This document shows positions 1 through 8,722 of a stretch of 64,000 nt of DNA, in pieces. Made by a program: the position numbers and the translations under genes. Numbering within the stretch: the stretch's first letter is position 1; each line of letters opens with the position of its first letter. Below the pieces are notes generated by a model, which was given only the letters and a program-made list of their open reading frames with translations, searched no databases and had not been told where the DNA came from. Source of the DNA: Halomonas huangheensis (GTDB lineage: Bacteria; Pseudomonadota; Gammaproteobacteria; Pseudomonadales; Halomonadaceae). The stretch is from the NCBI RefSeq assembly GCF_001431725.1, contig NZ_CP013106.1:2480001-2544000 (forward strand). The letters run 5' to 3'.

Positions 1-750
1 ATCCTCGATCAGTGCTGCCAGCGTCTGCTGGCCCTCGCGGCCTCCCACCGTGGGAATACTGTCCCCCGGTGTCCAGCCCCCGGAGACATCAGCGCCGGCA
101 GAGGCAATCAGCTCACCCGAGGCATCGCTTTTTGCAGCATGTACGTCGTATTGCCAACGACAGGCATTGGTGCAGGTGCCCTGGTTGGGGTCGCGGTGGT
201 TGAAGTAGCCGGACAACAGACAGCGCCCGGAATAGGCAATGCACAGCGCACCGTGGACAAAGGTCTCGATCTCGAGATCCGGGCATTGTTCGCGGAACTC
301 AGCTATCTCTTCCAGCGACAGCTCCCGCGACAGAATGATGCGCTTGATACCCTGCTGTTGCCAGAAGCGCGCGGCCGCGTAGTTGACAACGTTGGCCTGT
401 ACCGACAGGTGGATAACCTGCTCCGGCCAGCGTTCGCGCACCATCATGATCAAGCCGGGGTCCGACATGATAAGCGCATCCGGTCCGGCCTCGATGACCG
501 GTTCCATATCACGCAGATAGGTCTTCAGCTTGCTGTTGTGAGGAGCGATATTGGAGGCAATGTAGAAGTGCTTGCCTCGCTCGTGCGCATAGGCAATCCC
601 GCGATGCAGGTTATCGACGCGGAAATCGTTGTTGCGTACGCGCAGCGAATAACGTGGCTGACCGGCATATACCGCATCTGCGCCGTAGGCAAACGCATAA
701 GTCATGTTCTTGAAAGTACCAGCGGGAGACAGTAGCTCGGGAGCTTGCAT
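1..750 (-). CDS. trhP: tRNA 5-hydroxyuridine modification protein TrhP (YegQ), N-terminal part
   Basis: Partial peptidase-U32 family protein; 250 codons are visible and the 3' part lies beyond base 1. Family knowledge: TrhP/YegQ performs prephenate-dependent hydroxylation of U34 in tRNAs on the way to cmo5U. Translation of the minus strand starts MQAPELLSPAGTFKNM and keeps the family landmarks: AFAYGADAVYAG near residue 19, NIAPHN near 69, SRELSLEE near 136, and the cysteine block HGALCIAYSGRCLLSG followed by NQGTCTNACRW at about 167-195. It aligns closely with E. coli YegQ as I remember it. It is divergent from queC, which acts on the same tRNA position (34) in other tRNAs. Identification is strong; only the end is missing. 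Confidence 0.93.
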   Translation of the reverse strand, partial: MQAPELLSPAGTFKNMTYAFAYGADAVYAGQPRYSLRVRNNDFRVDNLHRGIAYAHERGKHFYIASNIAPHNSKLKTYLRDMEPVIEAGPDALIMSDPGLIMMVRERWPEQVIHLSVQANVVNYAAARFWQQQGIKRIILSRELSLEEIAEFREQCPDLEIETFVHGALCIAYSGRCLLSGYFNHRDPNQGTCTNACRWQYDVHAAKSDASGELIASAGADVSGGWTPGDSIPTVGGREGQQTLAALIED

Positions 751-965
751 GGAAAAATACCAGTTGTGACCAAGGCAACCGAGTATTCTTCCACGTTACA
801 ACTGTAATGATATTGACCTGCCTCACAGCCACACCCTACATTTCCACGACTGGTCAGCAGCACCCCAATTAGGTACCCTTGCGCAGCCGGACCGGACCCC
901 GGCAGGCCAGATGCTTTCACCATGGAGCTTCTGGACCCCCAAATTCTCCGAATTCGAGTACTCTC

Positions 966-1649
966 ATGACTGATTCCAGTAACGCCACCGTTGTCGTCTA
1001 CTCCGGTGGCATGGACTCCTACACTGTCCTGCATCGCGTACTGCGCGAAACCCGCAATGTCCACGCGCTCTCCTTCCATTATGGCCAACGCCACTCCAGG
1101 GAGCTCGATGTCGCCCGCCGCGTCTGCGAAGAGCTGAGGGTCGCGCACCAGGTGGTCGATATCACCGCCATTCATGGCCTGATCGACAACTCTGCGTTGA
1201 CTGATGACTCACGACCGATGCCCGATGACGACTACGCGGAGGACAACCTGACTGCCACGGTAGTCCCCAACCGCAATATGATCCTGCTGTCGCTGGCAAT
1301 CGCCAAGGCGGTCAATGTCGGCGCTGGCCGCGTGGCCTACGGTGCGCATGGTGGTGACCATGTACTCTACCCTGACTGCCGGCCCGCCTTCGTCGAGGCG
1401 ATGAACGACGTCGCAGCAATTGCCAACTTCTCGCCGGTCGAGATCCATGCACCCTACCTGAACGCCAATAAGGAACAGATCCTTGCCGACGGTCTGGCCA
1501 TGGGTCTCGATTACGCCAACACCTGGACCTGCTATGTCGGCGAGGAACTGGCCTGTGGCCGCTGTGGCAGTTGTCGCGAACGCCTCGCCGCCTTTGCCGC
1601 CCACGGGATCAAGGATCCACTGAACTACGCGGATACCTCCCATGTATAG
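966..1649 (+). CDS. queC: 7-cyano-7-deazaguanine (preQ0) synthase QueC
   Basis: Cytoplasmic enzyme that turns 7-carboxy-7-deazaguanine plus ammonia and ATP into preQ0, in queuosine synthesis. The 227-residue protein has the PP-loop SGGMDS at 13-18, the [11 protein letters not shown] motif at 101-111 and the C-terminal zinc cysteines C189, C197, C200 and C203. The ATG at 966 is chosen because the reading frame upstream (from 879) shows no family similarity. It is the first gene of a run with overlapping ends: queE starts 8 bases before the queC stop. I looked for a preQ1 riboswitch in the 215 bases upstream and saw no convincing one. Confidence 0.95.
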   Translation: MTDSSNATVVVYSGGMDSYTVLHRVLRETRNVHALSFHYGQRHSRELDVARRVCEELRVAHQVVDITAIHGLIDNSALTDDSRPMPDDDYAEDNLTATVVPNRNMILLSLAIAKAVNVGAGRVAYGAHGGDHVLYPDCRPAFVEAMNDVAAIANFSPVEIHAPYLNANKEQILADGLAMGLDYANTWTCYVGEELACGRCGSCRERLAAFAAHGIKDPLNYADTSHV

Positions 1650-2307
1650 CGTCAAGGAAGCCTTCTATACCCTGCAGGGAGAAGGCATACAGGCGGGGCG
1701 TGCCAGCGTGTTCTGTCGCTTCAGCGGCTGCAATCTATGGTCCGGACGCGAGCAGGACCGTGAGCGTGCCCAGTGTCGCTTCTGCGATACCGATTTCGTC
1801 GGCACCGATGGCCAGGGCGGTGGTCGCTTTTCCGACGCCGCCAGCCTGGCTGACCATATCGTCGAACTATGGCCGTTTCCTGTGGGAGCATCAGGCTCGG
1901 TGCCCTATGTGGTGTTTACCGGTGGTGAGCCGCTGCTGCAATTGGACGCAGCCTTGATCGATGCCATGCACCAGCGGGGCTTTGAAGTAGCGGTCGAAAC
2001 CAATGGCACCTTGCCAGCGCCACCCGGCATCGATTGGATCTGCGTCAGCCCCAAGGGCGATGCACCTCTGGCCCAGACATATGGCAATGAACTCAAGCTG
2101 GTCTATCCCCAGCGAGACCTGGCACCCGCACGCTTTTCCGGACTCGAGTTTGACCACTTCCTGTTGCAGCCCATGGATATCAGTCACGTGCCTGAGCACC
2201 ACATTCCAACCACGGAGAGTCCGATGCAGGCAACTCTGGAATACTGTCTGTCCAATCCTCTCTGGCGATTTTCGCTGCAGACTCACAAGATCGCGGGGAT
2301 CGCATGA
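1642..2307 (+). CDS. queE: 7-carboxy-7-deazaguanine synthase QueE (radical SAM)
   Basis: Radical SAM enzyme that contracts 6-carboxy-5,6,7,8-tetrahydropterin to 7-carboxy-7-deazaguanine. The 221-residue protein opens with [11 protein letters not shown]. It carries the CX14CX2C cluster motif (C30, C45, C48), the longer-spaced version also found in other proteobacterial QueE proteins rather than CX3CX2C. The SAM-contact motif FTGGEPLLQ and an ETNGT motif follow. The start overlaps the queC stop, and the stop overlaps the next gene in an ATGA, so translation is probably coupled across queC-queE-queD. Confidence 0.95.
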   Translation: MYSVKEAFYTLQGEGIQAGRASVFCRFSGCNLWSGREQDRERAQCRFCDTDFVGTDGQGGGRFSDAASLADHIVELWPFPVGASGSVPYVVFTGGEPLLQLDAALIDAMHQRGFEVAVETNGTLPAPPGIDWICVSPKGDAPLAQTYGNELKLVYPQRDLAPARFSGLEFDHFLLQPMDISHVPEHHIPTTESPMQATLEYCLSNPLWRFSLQTHKIAGIA

Positions 2308-3170
2308 TGTCACTATTTGTCAATCAACTGACTCACCTTGATGTATCGCTGTGGTGCCCGGACAAGGGGCTGGTCGGCGCGAGCTGGCACCTTGATGCCG
2401 AACTGTTCGGTGAGCTTGGTGAGGACGGCATGCTGTTCGACTTCGGCGAGGTAAAACCCTGGATCAAATCGCGCATCGACGCGGGGGCCGACCACACGCT
2501 GCTGGTGCCGGGCAAGGCACCAGGCGTCGATATCAGCGACTGCCCCGAAGGCATGCGTATCCGTATGAAAACGCCTTATCCCATGGAAGTGCGCGGTCCT
2601 CGCCAGGCATTCACCATCCTGCCCTGCACGCGCATTGATACGGACAACCTGGCCGAGCACCTGACCCAGAGCCTTGGTCGCCGTTTTCCGGAACGTGTCG
2701 AGCGTATCGTTCTGCGTTTACGTGAAGAAGTCATTGATGGCGCCAGCTATCGCTACAGCCATGGCCTCAAGCGCCATGCCGGCAATTGCCAGCGCATCGC
2801 TCATGGCCATCGCTCACGACTGACAATCTTTCAGAATGGCGAGCGCCAACCTCACCTCGAAAGCCATTACGCCGCCTGGCTGGACAACAGTTATCTGGTC
2901 AGCGCCGAGGACATTGTCGCCGAAGGAGGGGCGCGCGACGCAACTCTGAGCACGGCATACCGTTCCGCTCAAGGGCAGTTCCATCTGACACTGCCACGTG
3001 AGCGCTGCCGAGTACTGGCCAGCGCCACCACCGTCGAAAACATTGCGATCTGGTTAACCCGCGAGATTACTCGAGCCACTGGCGTCGCCACCCAGTTGCA
3101 CGCCTTCGAGGGAATCGACAAGGGAGCCTGCTACGAAATCGCCCCTGAGCAACTGGCACGGGAAGCATGA
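2304..3170 (+). CDS. Two-domain 6-carboxytetrahydropterin synthase (QueD-like) with split active-site motifs
   Basis: Placed where queD belongs, so it probably makes 6-carboxytetrahydropterin from dihydroneopterin triphosphate. At 288 residues it is over twice the usual QueD length of about 120. It reads as two T-fold repeats. The first (about 5-140) has the mid-domain landmarks DGMLFDFGEVK (41-51), the ADH pair (D63, H64) and a PT-x-EN-like IDTDNLAEHL (111-120), but no Cys-HGH motif. The second (about 146-285) has the N-terminal landmarks: H153, C162 and HGH (167-169), plus TTVENIA (242-248), but no DF/DH motif. So zinc ligands and catalytic Cys sit in one half and the Asp-His pair in the other. 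Start ATG 2304 overlaps the queE stop. The assignment is firm by context; the split is read directly from the translation. Confidence 0.85.
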   Translation: MMSLFVNQLTHLDVSLWCPDKGLVGASWHLDAELFGELGEDGMLFDFGEVKPWIKSRIDAGADHTLLVPGKAPGVDISDCPEGMRIRMKTPYPMEVRGPRQAFTILPCTRIDTDNLAEHLTQSLGRRFPERVERIVLRLREEVIDGASYRYSHGLKRHAGNCQRIAHGHRSRLTIFQNGERQPHLESHYAAWLDNSYLVSAEDIVAEGGARDATLSTAYRSAQGQFHLTLPRERCRVLASATTVENIAIWLTREITRATGVATQLHAFEGIDKGACYEIAPEQLAREA

Positions 3171-3430
3171 CAGCACCGCATGCGGGTTGCCGTCCGGGTT
3201 GTGGCGCATGCTGTATCGCGCCTTCGATCAGCTCACCGATACCGGGTATGCCTCAGGGCAAACCCGCCGGTGTGCGCTGTGTTCAACTCGACGACGACAA
3301 CCTGTGTCAATTGTTCGGAGACGCCAGGCGACCTCAGGTCTGTCTGGCCTTCGACTTCGATGCTGAGCTGTGCGGCGACTCCCGCGATGAGGCCCTGAAA
3401 CTGATCACCGAGCTGGAGCAACTGACCTGA
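3167..3430 (+). CDS. Small YkgJ-family cysteine-cluster protein
   Basis: An 87-residue protein with a CX3CX2CC cluster (C8, C12, C15, C16) and later cysteines at about C38, C47, C59 and C69. This pattern is typical of the YkgJ/UPF0153 zinc- or iron-cluster family, whose biochemical role is not established. It begins inside the stop codon of the QueD-like gene (ATGA overlap), so it is the last gene of the que operon. Whether it contributes to queuosine synthesis or is only co-transcribed cannot be told from sequence. The family is clear; the function is unknown. Confidence 0.8.
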   Translation: MTAPHAGCRPGCGACCIAPSISSPIPGMPQGKPAGVRCVQLDDDNLCQLFGDARRPQVCLAFDFDAELCGDSRDEALKLITELEQLT

Positions 3431-3450
3431 GACGTTGCCCAGGTCAGTTG
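3419..3450 (+). terminator. Hairpin at the end of the que operon
   Basis: CAACTGACCT and AGGTCAGTTG form a perfect 10-bp stem around a 12-base loop. The left arm overlaps the stop codon of the YkgJ-family gene. There is no T-run after it, so it is either a weak terminator or a 3'-end-stabilising hairpin. Confidence 0.55.
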
Positions 3451-3456
3451 TCGCCA

Positions 3457-3480
3457 TCATGACAGCACTCATGACAGCAC
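3457..3480. repeat. 12-bp tandem duplication
   Basis: TCATGACAGCAC occurs twice, head to tail and identical, between the que operon and the convergent regulator gene. It is one of several short tandem duplications at gene boundaries in this window. Confidence 0.8.
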
Positions 3481-3514
3481 TACGGCGACCGCCAGCTTCA
3501 CGATAGCGACAGCT

Positions 3515-6500
3515 TCACACATCGGATGTCTGCGATACCCGACGATCCAGCAGGTTGCGCCAGCGCACCAGCATCGGCGCATCACTGAGCGATATACCTG
3601 CCTGCAACTGACGGAATTGCTCACGAGCCTCTTCATCGTCAGGGGCGACGCGTGTCAACCATAGCTCCAGCGCGCACAACTGTTGATGAACATTGCCATC
3701 GCTTTGAGCTTCCTCCCGCGCCTGTACCGCCAGACTGCGCACTGTGTCACGGCTGCGCCCCAATTGGTCGCTCACAGATGCCAGACGAATCGCCAACTCC
3801 GGTACGAATAGGCTATTACGTTCACGCGCCAGCAACAGGCACTGATCCAGGTAGTCTTCGACACGCTCTAGATCGCCCAACGCCACACAGGCATCGGCAT
3901 ACCACAGATTAGGCCGTTGATAGGAATCACCACCAGTGATCTCCGCCAGCTCATCGCAGGCCGCCTCGATCTGCACCAACCCTTCTCGATTACCGGCCAT
4001 TGCCTGCTGCCAACCCAGCACAGCACGCGACGAAACCTGCCACAGATGCAGGTGTGACGACCCGGTCAGATCAAAGGTACGTTGAGCACGATGGGCTGCT
4101 TCGTGAACATGTCCCAACTGTCGATACAGAGCCGCCGCATACATCAGTGCCATCGCCAGACTACCGGGGTGATTGATCTCCTCGGCAAGGCGAATGGCGG
4201 CTTCAATCTGCTGCTCGGCACGGCGGTAATTGCCGCGCAGGCACAGTGCCCAGGCATGGAAGCAGGCGGCAGCCACCTGAGGATGATCGGAGAACGGCAA
4301 CCATTCGATCATCATCGGCGTGTTGAGTGGATCGAGCTCCTCAAGGTGATCATAGGCCTGGGGAATACGTCCGGCCCAGTATTCACAGCTGGCACCGGCG
4401 TAGTCGGCCAACCTCTGGTAGCGTGGATCCTCGAGTTGTGCCGCCAGATCACCGAGCCGCGACGCGAGCATGAAGGCATCGGCATGAGCGTGGCGTTGGC
4501 TGCAGCCTACCCAGAGCCCCCACTTGACGAGGAAGGCCTGTTCGAGGTCTTCCTCATCTTCGAGCTGCATACCGCAAGCCTGCAGCAACTCCTGCGCCTT
4601 GACGAAACTTTCATGGGCGGCTGGCGAGCCATGTCCTTCCAACGCGAAGGCTGCCTGCCCCCGCACAGTGAGCAAGCTGATCTCACGGTCATGTTGGTCA
4701 TCCACCTGCCGCAACGCGGCAAGGCCAAAGTCAGCCATCTTCAACGCCGTACGATTGGCACTGACCTTGAGCGCCTCACGTGCCGCCAGCTCGAAGTAGC
4801 GAGCACCTCGGGCGTAGTGGCCGCTACGCCGTAGATGGATGGCGAAATCCCCGGGATGACGACTGATCCAGGCCGGATAGCGTTCCTCGATCAGGCACAC
4901 CACCTGACGGTGAATATCAATCCGTACATCACGCGGACAGGATAGATAGGCCGCTTCATGCAGCAGTTGGTGGGTAAACTGGTATTCGCGGATGTTGCCC
5001 TCGCCTTCCACCGGCTCGATGATCTCGAGTCTGCGCATGGCATCCAATGCACGACTGAGCCGTCCCTGCTCCCAACCACAACACTCGGAAAGGAAATCGA
5101 AGCGAAAGTACCGGCCAAGCACAGCGGCAATATGCGCTACGTCTCGGTCACTGTCGAGCTGGTCGATACGACTGCTCAGCAGACCAAACAGGCCATGAGG
5201 CAGCTCTTCAAACTGTACGGCACGCCCCTCACGGCGATCCATATCCAGGCGGCGACAGATTTCCTGCAGATACAGCGGGACACCGTCACAGCGCTCGATA
5301 ATCTGGCCGCGCAAGCGCGGCGACAGATGCAAACGGTAACGGCGTGCCAGCTCCGTCAACAATCGTGACGACTGCATGGCATCCAGTCGCCCCAGAGTGA
5401 TCTGCTGATCCCAATGCAGACGAGTCGGCAAGGCTTCACGCCCATGATGACTGGCGATCAGCAGGAATGGGCAGTTGATTGGCAAGCGAGCCTGAAGCCC
5501 GGCCAGCACCTTGAAGGACGGCTCATCGACCCACTGCAGGTCGTCAATCATCAGCACCAGCGGGCATCGTGCTGCCAGCACATTGACCAGTCCGTGCATC
5601 AGGCTGACGATCAACTCCGACGCTTCACTGCTCTGCGCCAGTGCTGATGCCTCATGAGGTCTACCGACACCCAGAGCTTCCTCCAACCAGCGCCAGGCTT
5701 CCTCTCGGAGGGGAGCAAGTCCCAGCTCCTCGACCAGAGTGGCCAGCGACTCACGGGTGATTTCCTGCTGTAGGTGCCAGCGCAATAACTGACGTGCAAC
5801 GCCATACGGCTCCTGCACGGACAAGCGAGTGTTGGGTTGCCAGCAGATCGAGGCGTCACGACTCTGCTCCAGATGGCGGAACCCCACCAGCAGCGCCGAC
5901 TTACCCAGGCCGGAAGGCCCCCTCACCAACACACTCTGACGCAGGCCAATGCCCGCTCGCGCCAGGGCATCACGCAGCGTACGTAGCGCACTCTCTCGCC
6001 CAACCAGGCTTGGCGGCGTAGCTTCGCGCCCCCCCTCATTGTCCCCCAACACCAGGGCCCGCAACCGCACACGGCCGTCACTGGCCACCAACCGTGAGTA
6101 CAGCCGTGGCTGAAGATCCAGCGCTGGCGGCATATGCTGGCTGGCCTGCTGGGAGATAACCAACTCGCTCCCCTCCGCAGCACTCATCAACTCAAGTGCC
6201 CCCTGCGTGACCTGTCCGAGTGGATCGACCAGGTGACGAGATGGCAGGTAGACCACCTGACCACTATTGAGACCGGCGGCCAGCTCAATCTCCGGCAGCT
6301 CACTCTCGCCGCTCCAGTGACGTGCGGACTCATCCGCCATCTGGCGACGACAATGCTCATAGAGTGCAACAAGCTCCGCCAACTGATGTGATGGTCCGTG
6401 AGTTCCAAAGCAAGCCAGCCCCAGACCACCAGTGGCACCGGGCAACCAGAAACCGCCGAGGTGGTGGCACTGCTGCTCCAACCAGCGCATCAACTCGAAC

Positions 6501-7426
6501 TGGAGGGTCAGAGTGGCGCGTGTTTCGGCACGACTGCCGAGATCAGCAGACAGACGCAGGCGGATCGCCATGACCGACAACTGACGGCTTTCCACTTCTT
6601 CTTCATCAAGTGGCGCACTGTCAACCGCCAGAGCACGTGAAAAGGCACCCTTTGGCGAATGCGATGAGGCATCCTGCTGAGTATCCGACCAATGGGCTGC
6701 CAGTTGCAGAAAACTCGGTTCCGGTTGCTGACCCGACAGCGCCAGCATCTGCAGAAAACCGTTGTACTGCTCATGCGCTGCAGCCATCTGTCCGTGTTCG
6801 GCGAGCTGCCTTACCAGACGCTCATGGAAGGGGCCATAGCCGGAAAAACGACTGACCAGCCCATGCAACAGTCCGTCAGGCACACTGCCCTTCTGGCCTA
6901 GCACTTCTTCCGCAAAACGAATCACTTTCTGGCGCCACTCGTTGCGTGCCTTGAGTAGCAAGCGCTGAAATTCCGGGCACGATGGAAGTTGCAACTCCTC
7001 AACGAGATCACCGCGATAGCAACTCAATATACGCTCGAGGTTCTCGACATCCTGAGGACCGCTCAGCAAGCGCTGAAGGTCGTGAACATCAAAGCCCCAG
7101 TCATCAGGCAGTCGAAACGCGATGGTCTGGCGCGACACGCATAGCACGCGGTCAGCATCATCACCCAGTGACTGACGCAGACAGTGCAAGGCATGACGCA
7201 GATTGGTCCGGCCTGATGACAGGCCCTGATCGGGCCATAACAACTCGGCCAGGGTGGCTCGGTTCACCGGCTGCTGGTTGAGCAGCAGATATACCAACAG
7301 CGCCTTGACCTTGTCGTAACTGAACTGATTGACAACATCGTCCCCAAGCGTCAGGGAGAATTGCCCAAAGAGTGCCAGGTAATCCTGGTCTAGTGTCTGG
7401 GAGGCTTCTTGTAGGGCGTCCCTCAT
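3515..7426 (-). CDS. Large SARP/BTAD-type regulator with cyclase-like, AAA ATPase and TPR-like domains
   Basis: A 1303-residue cytoplasmic regulator. About 17-107: OmpR-type winged helix with the LAELLWPDQ and GRTNLRHALHCLRQSL helices of SARP proteins. About 110-245: bacterial transcriptional activation domain. About 282-455: resembles a degenerate class III adenylate-cyclase homology domain (AAGLNSGQVVY, DPLGQVTQGALELMSAAE, ISQQASQHM) without the metal-binding aspartates, so probably not catalytic. About 472 onward: AAA/STAND ATPase with FVGRE-like SLVGRESA, Walker A GPSGLGKSA (503-511) and Walker B LVLMIDDLQW (623-632). The remaining ~550 residues are alpha-helical, TPR-like repeats. The gene lies 32 bases after miaE on the same strand, so it is probably co-transcribed. 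Target genes and ligand are unknown. Confidence 0.85.
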   Translation of the reverse strand: MRDALQEASQTLDQDYLALFGQFSLTLGDDVVNQFSYDKVKALLVYLLLNQQPVNRATLAELLWPDQGLSSGRTNLRHALHCLRQSLGDDADRVLCVSRQTIAFRLPDDWGFDVHDLQRLLSGPQDVENLERILSCYRGDLVEELQLPSCPEFQRLLLKARNEWRQKVIRFAEEVLGQKGSVPDGLLHGLVSRFSGYGPFHERLVRQLAEHGQMAAAHEQYNGFLQMLALSGQQPEPSFLQLAAHWSDTQQDASSHSPKGAFSRALAVDSAPLDEEEVESRQLSVMAIRLRLSADLGSRAETRATLTLQFELMRWLEQQCHHLGGFWLPGATGGLGLACFGTHGPSHQLAELVALYEHCRRQMADESARHWSGESELPEIELAAGLNSGQVVYLPSRHLVDPLGQVTQGALELMSAAEGSELVISQQASQHMPPALDLQPRLYSRLVASDGRVRLRALVLGDNEGGREATPPSLVGRESALRTLRDALARAGIGLRQSVLVRGPSGLGKSALLVGFRHLEQSRDASICWQPNTRLSVQEPYGVARQLLRWHLQQEITRESLATLVEELGLAPLREEAWRWLEEALGVGRPHEASALAQSSEASELIVSLMHGLVNVLAARCPLVLMIDDLQWVDEPSFKVLAGLQARLPINCPFLLIASHHGREALPTRLHWDQQITLGRLDAMQSSRLLTELARRYRLHLSPRLRGQIIERCDGVPLYLQEICRRLDMDRREGRAVQFEELPHGLFGLLSSRIDQLDSDRDVAHIAAVLGRYFRFDFLSECCGWEQGRLSRALDAMRRLEIIEPVEGEGNIREYQFTHQLLHEAAYLSCPRDVRIDIHRQVVCLIEERYPAWISRHPGDFAIHLRRSGHYARGARYFELAAREALKVSANRTALKMADFGLAALRQVDDQHDREISLLTVRGQAAFALEGHGSPAAHESFVKAQELLQACGMQLEDEEDLEQAFLVKWGLWVGCSQRHAHADAFMLASRLGDLAAQLEDPRYQRLADYAGASCEYWAGRIPQAYDHLEELDPLNTPMMIEWLPFSDHPQVAAACFHAWALCLRGNYRRAEQQIEAAIRLAEEINHPGSLAMALMYAAALYRQLGHVHEAAHRAQRTFDLTGSSHLHLWQVSSRAVLGWQQAMAGNREGLVQIEAACDELAEITGGDSYQRPNLWYADACVALGDLERVEDYLDQCLLLARERNSLFVPELAIRLASVSDQLGRSRDTVRSLAVQAREEAQSDGNVHQQLCALELWLTRVAPDDEEAREQFRQLQAGISLSDAPMLVRWRNLLDRRVSQTSDV

Positions 7427-7458
7427 GGTGATGTCCCTGCATGGCGGTGTACTGGCTA

Positions 7459-8091
7459 TCAGGCTGGCACACCGCTGTGAAAACGAAAGGCAACATCCTT
7501 TTGGGTTACCAGTTCCTTCTCGCGCGCTCGGAATTCTTCGATACGCACATCAATGTCGCTGACGGACAACTGACGCGCCAGCATCAGGTAATCCTCGAAA
7601 TGCCGTCCCTCTGACTTGACCAGACTACGGTAGAACCTGGCAAGCTCTGAATCCAGGTGCGGGATCAAACATGCAAATCGCTCACAGCTACGCGCTTCTA
7701 TCAGTGCACCGACAATAAGGATATCGACCAGCCGCTCCGGATCTTCAGTTCTCACCAGTTGACGCAGTCCGTCCGCGTAGCGAGATGCGCTGAGGTGGCG
7801 ATACACGATTCCCCGCTCACGCATGATCTTGACGACTTGTTCGAAATGCAGGATTTCCTCGCGCGCCAGTTGTGACATGCGCACCAACAGCTCGTGCTGG
7901 TCAACGTAGCGGTACATCAGGCTCATCGCCGTGGATGCCGCCTTCTTTTCGCATTGAGCATGGTCAATCAACAACAGCTCTTCGTTGTCGAGCGCCCACT
8001 CGACCCAGGCCACAGGCGTGGCACAAGGGAGAAAGTCGAGCAACTCGACAGGCACCAACGCATCGGTGCCGGCATCTTGCCTGGCGGTCAT
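7459..8091 (-). CDS. miaE: tRNA-(ms2io6A37) hydroxylase MiaE
   Basis: Non-haem di-iron monooxygenase that hydroxylates the isopentenyl group of ms2i6A37 in tRNA. The 210-residue protein has a ferritin-like four-helix arrangement with the expected ligands: E48 in HAQCEKK, E79/H82 in REEILHFE, E132 in IEARS and E161/H164 in SEGRHFE. Its start overlaps the stop of the upstream DUF1289 gene by four bases, and the BTAD regulator follows after 32 bases, which suggests a three-gene operon. It lies close to trhP and the que genes, so several anticodon-loop modification genes cluster here. Confidence 0.93.
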   Translation of the reverse strand: MTARQDAGTDALVPVELLDFLPCATPVAWVEWALDNEELLLIDHAQCEKKAASTAMSLMYRYVDQHELLVRMSQLAREEILHFEQVVKIMRERGIVYRHLSASRYADGLRQLVRTEDPERLVDILIVGALIEARSCERFACLIPHLDSELARFYRSLVKSEGRHFEDYLMLARQLSVSDIDVRIEEFRAREKELVTQKDVAFRFHSGVPA

Positions 8092-8573
8092 ATAGCACTA
8101 TCTTCCAGTCGTTCATCTTCCAGACGTTCGCAGCTCCTCGCGTCAGGCTCCCCGCGGCGACGGCGTTCACCAGCTTCCGCCAGTGCCTGACCAAGGGCTA
8201 CATAAAGTTGTTGCGGGTCATCGGGTGCGGATGGCTCAAGCGCAATACCGTAGCGCGACAGGTCCTGGATACGATCGCGTCCGACACGCAGCAACTCGAC
8301 CACACGTGACAATGCTGGCTGGGCATCTCGGAAACGAACGCGATAGCGCTTCAACTGATCCTCGAGACATTGCGCATCAACAACACACAAGAAGCGTGTA
8401 GCCACTTCGACACGCATGGCGTCCAGCTCCTGTATCCGGCACTCTCGCTGCTCGGACGACATCGTCATCCAGTCATGGATCTCGACATCATGGCGCTGAC
8501 AACCGCGGCAGACGCTGTCCCCCACCGTGGTGGAACACAGACCAACACACGGCGATACGATGCGTTGTGACAT
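8088..8573 (-). CDS. DUF1289 domain protein
   Basis: A 161-residue protein whose first 55 residues are a DUF1289 domain: SPCVGLC (C9, C13), then CRGC (C22, C25), EIHDW and the MSSEQRE helix. The four cysteines probably bind a metal; the family has no assigned activity. The rest is charged and helical and unlike anything I recognise. It is the first gene of the operon with miaE (four-base overlap). A near-perfect palindrome lies 17 bases upstream of the start codon. Confidence 0.8.
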   Translation of the reverse strand: MSQRIVSPCVGLCSTTVGDSVCRGCQRHDVEIHDWMTMSSEQRECRIQELDAMRVEVATRFLCVVDAQCLEDQLKRYRVRFRDAQPALSRVVELLRVGRDRIQDLSRYGIALEPSAPDDPQQLYVALGQALAEAGERRRRGEPDARSCERLEDERLEDSAI

Positions 8574-8589
8574 CGCCCCCTCCCGAATG

Positions 8590-8605
8590 CATTAACCCGT
8601 TAATG
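8590..8605. promoter_or_regulatory. Palindrome CATTAAC-CC-GTTAATG before the DUF1289-miaE operon
   Basis: Two 7-base arms, CATTAAC and GTTAATG, separated by CC, sit 17 bases upstream of the DUF1289 start codon in the acnB intergenic region. The size and symmetry fit a dimeric repressor operator. Which protein binds is unknown; autoregulation by the downstream BTAD regulator is one possibility. Confidence 0.5.
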
Positions 8606-8722
8606 GTACCTTCTACCCCCAGGATAGGCACCCTTACTGCTGGCGAATTACCCAACAGGATGCCTGAACCCAATATTCATGTGCATTTTTTGCCTTGTTT
8701 TCCCCTCCGCCAAGGCTCTCGC

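Noticed and set aside
795..802. GTTACAAC, identical to the core of E. coli Ter sites, between trhP and queC
   Set aside because: Eight bases are expected about twice by chance in 64 kb on both strands, and the flanks do not match Ter.
751..965. Possible preQ1 riboswitch in front of the que operon
   Set aside because: No recognisable preQ1 aptamer consensus or pseudoknot was found in this stretch.
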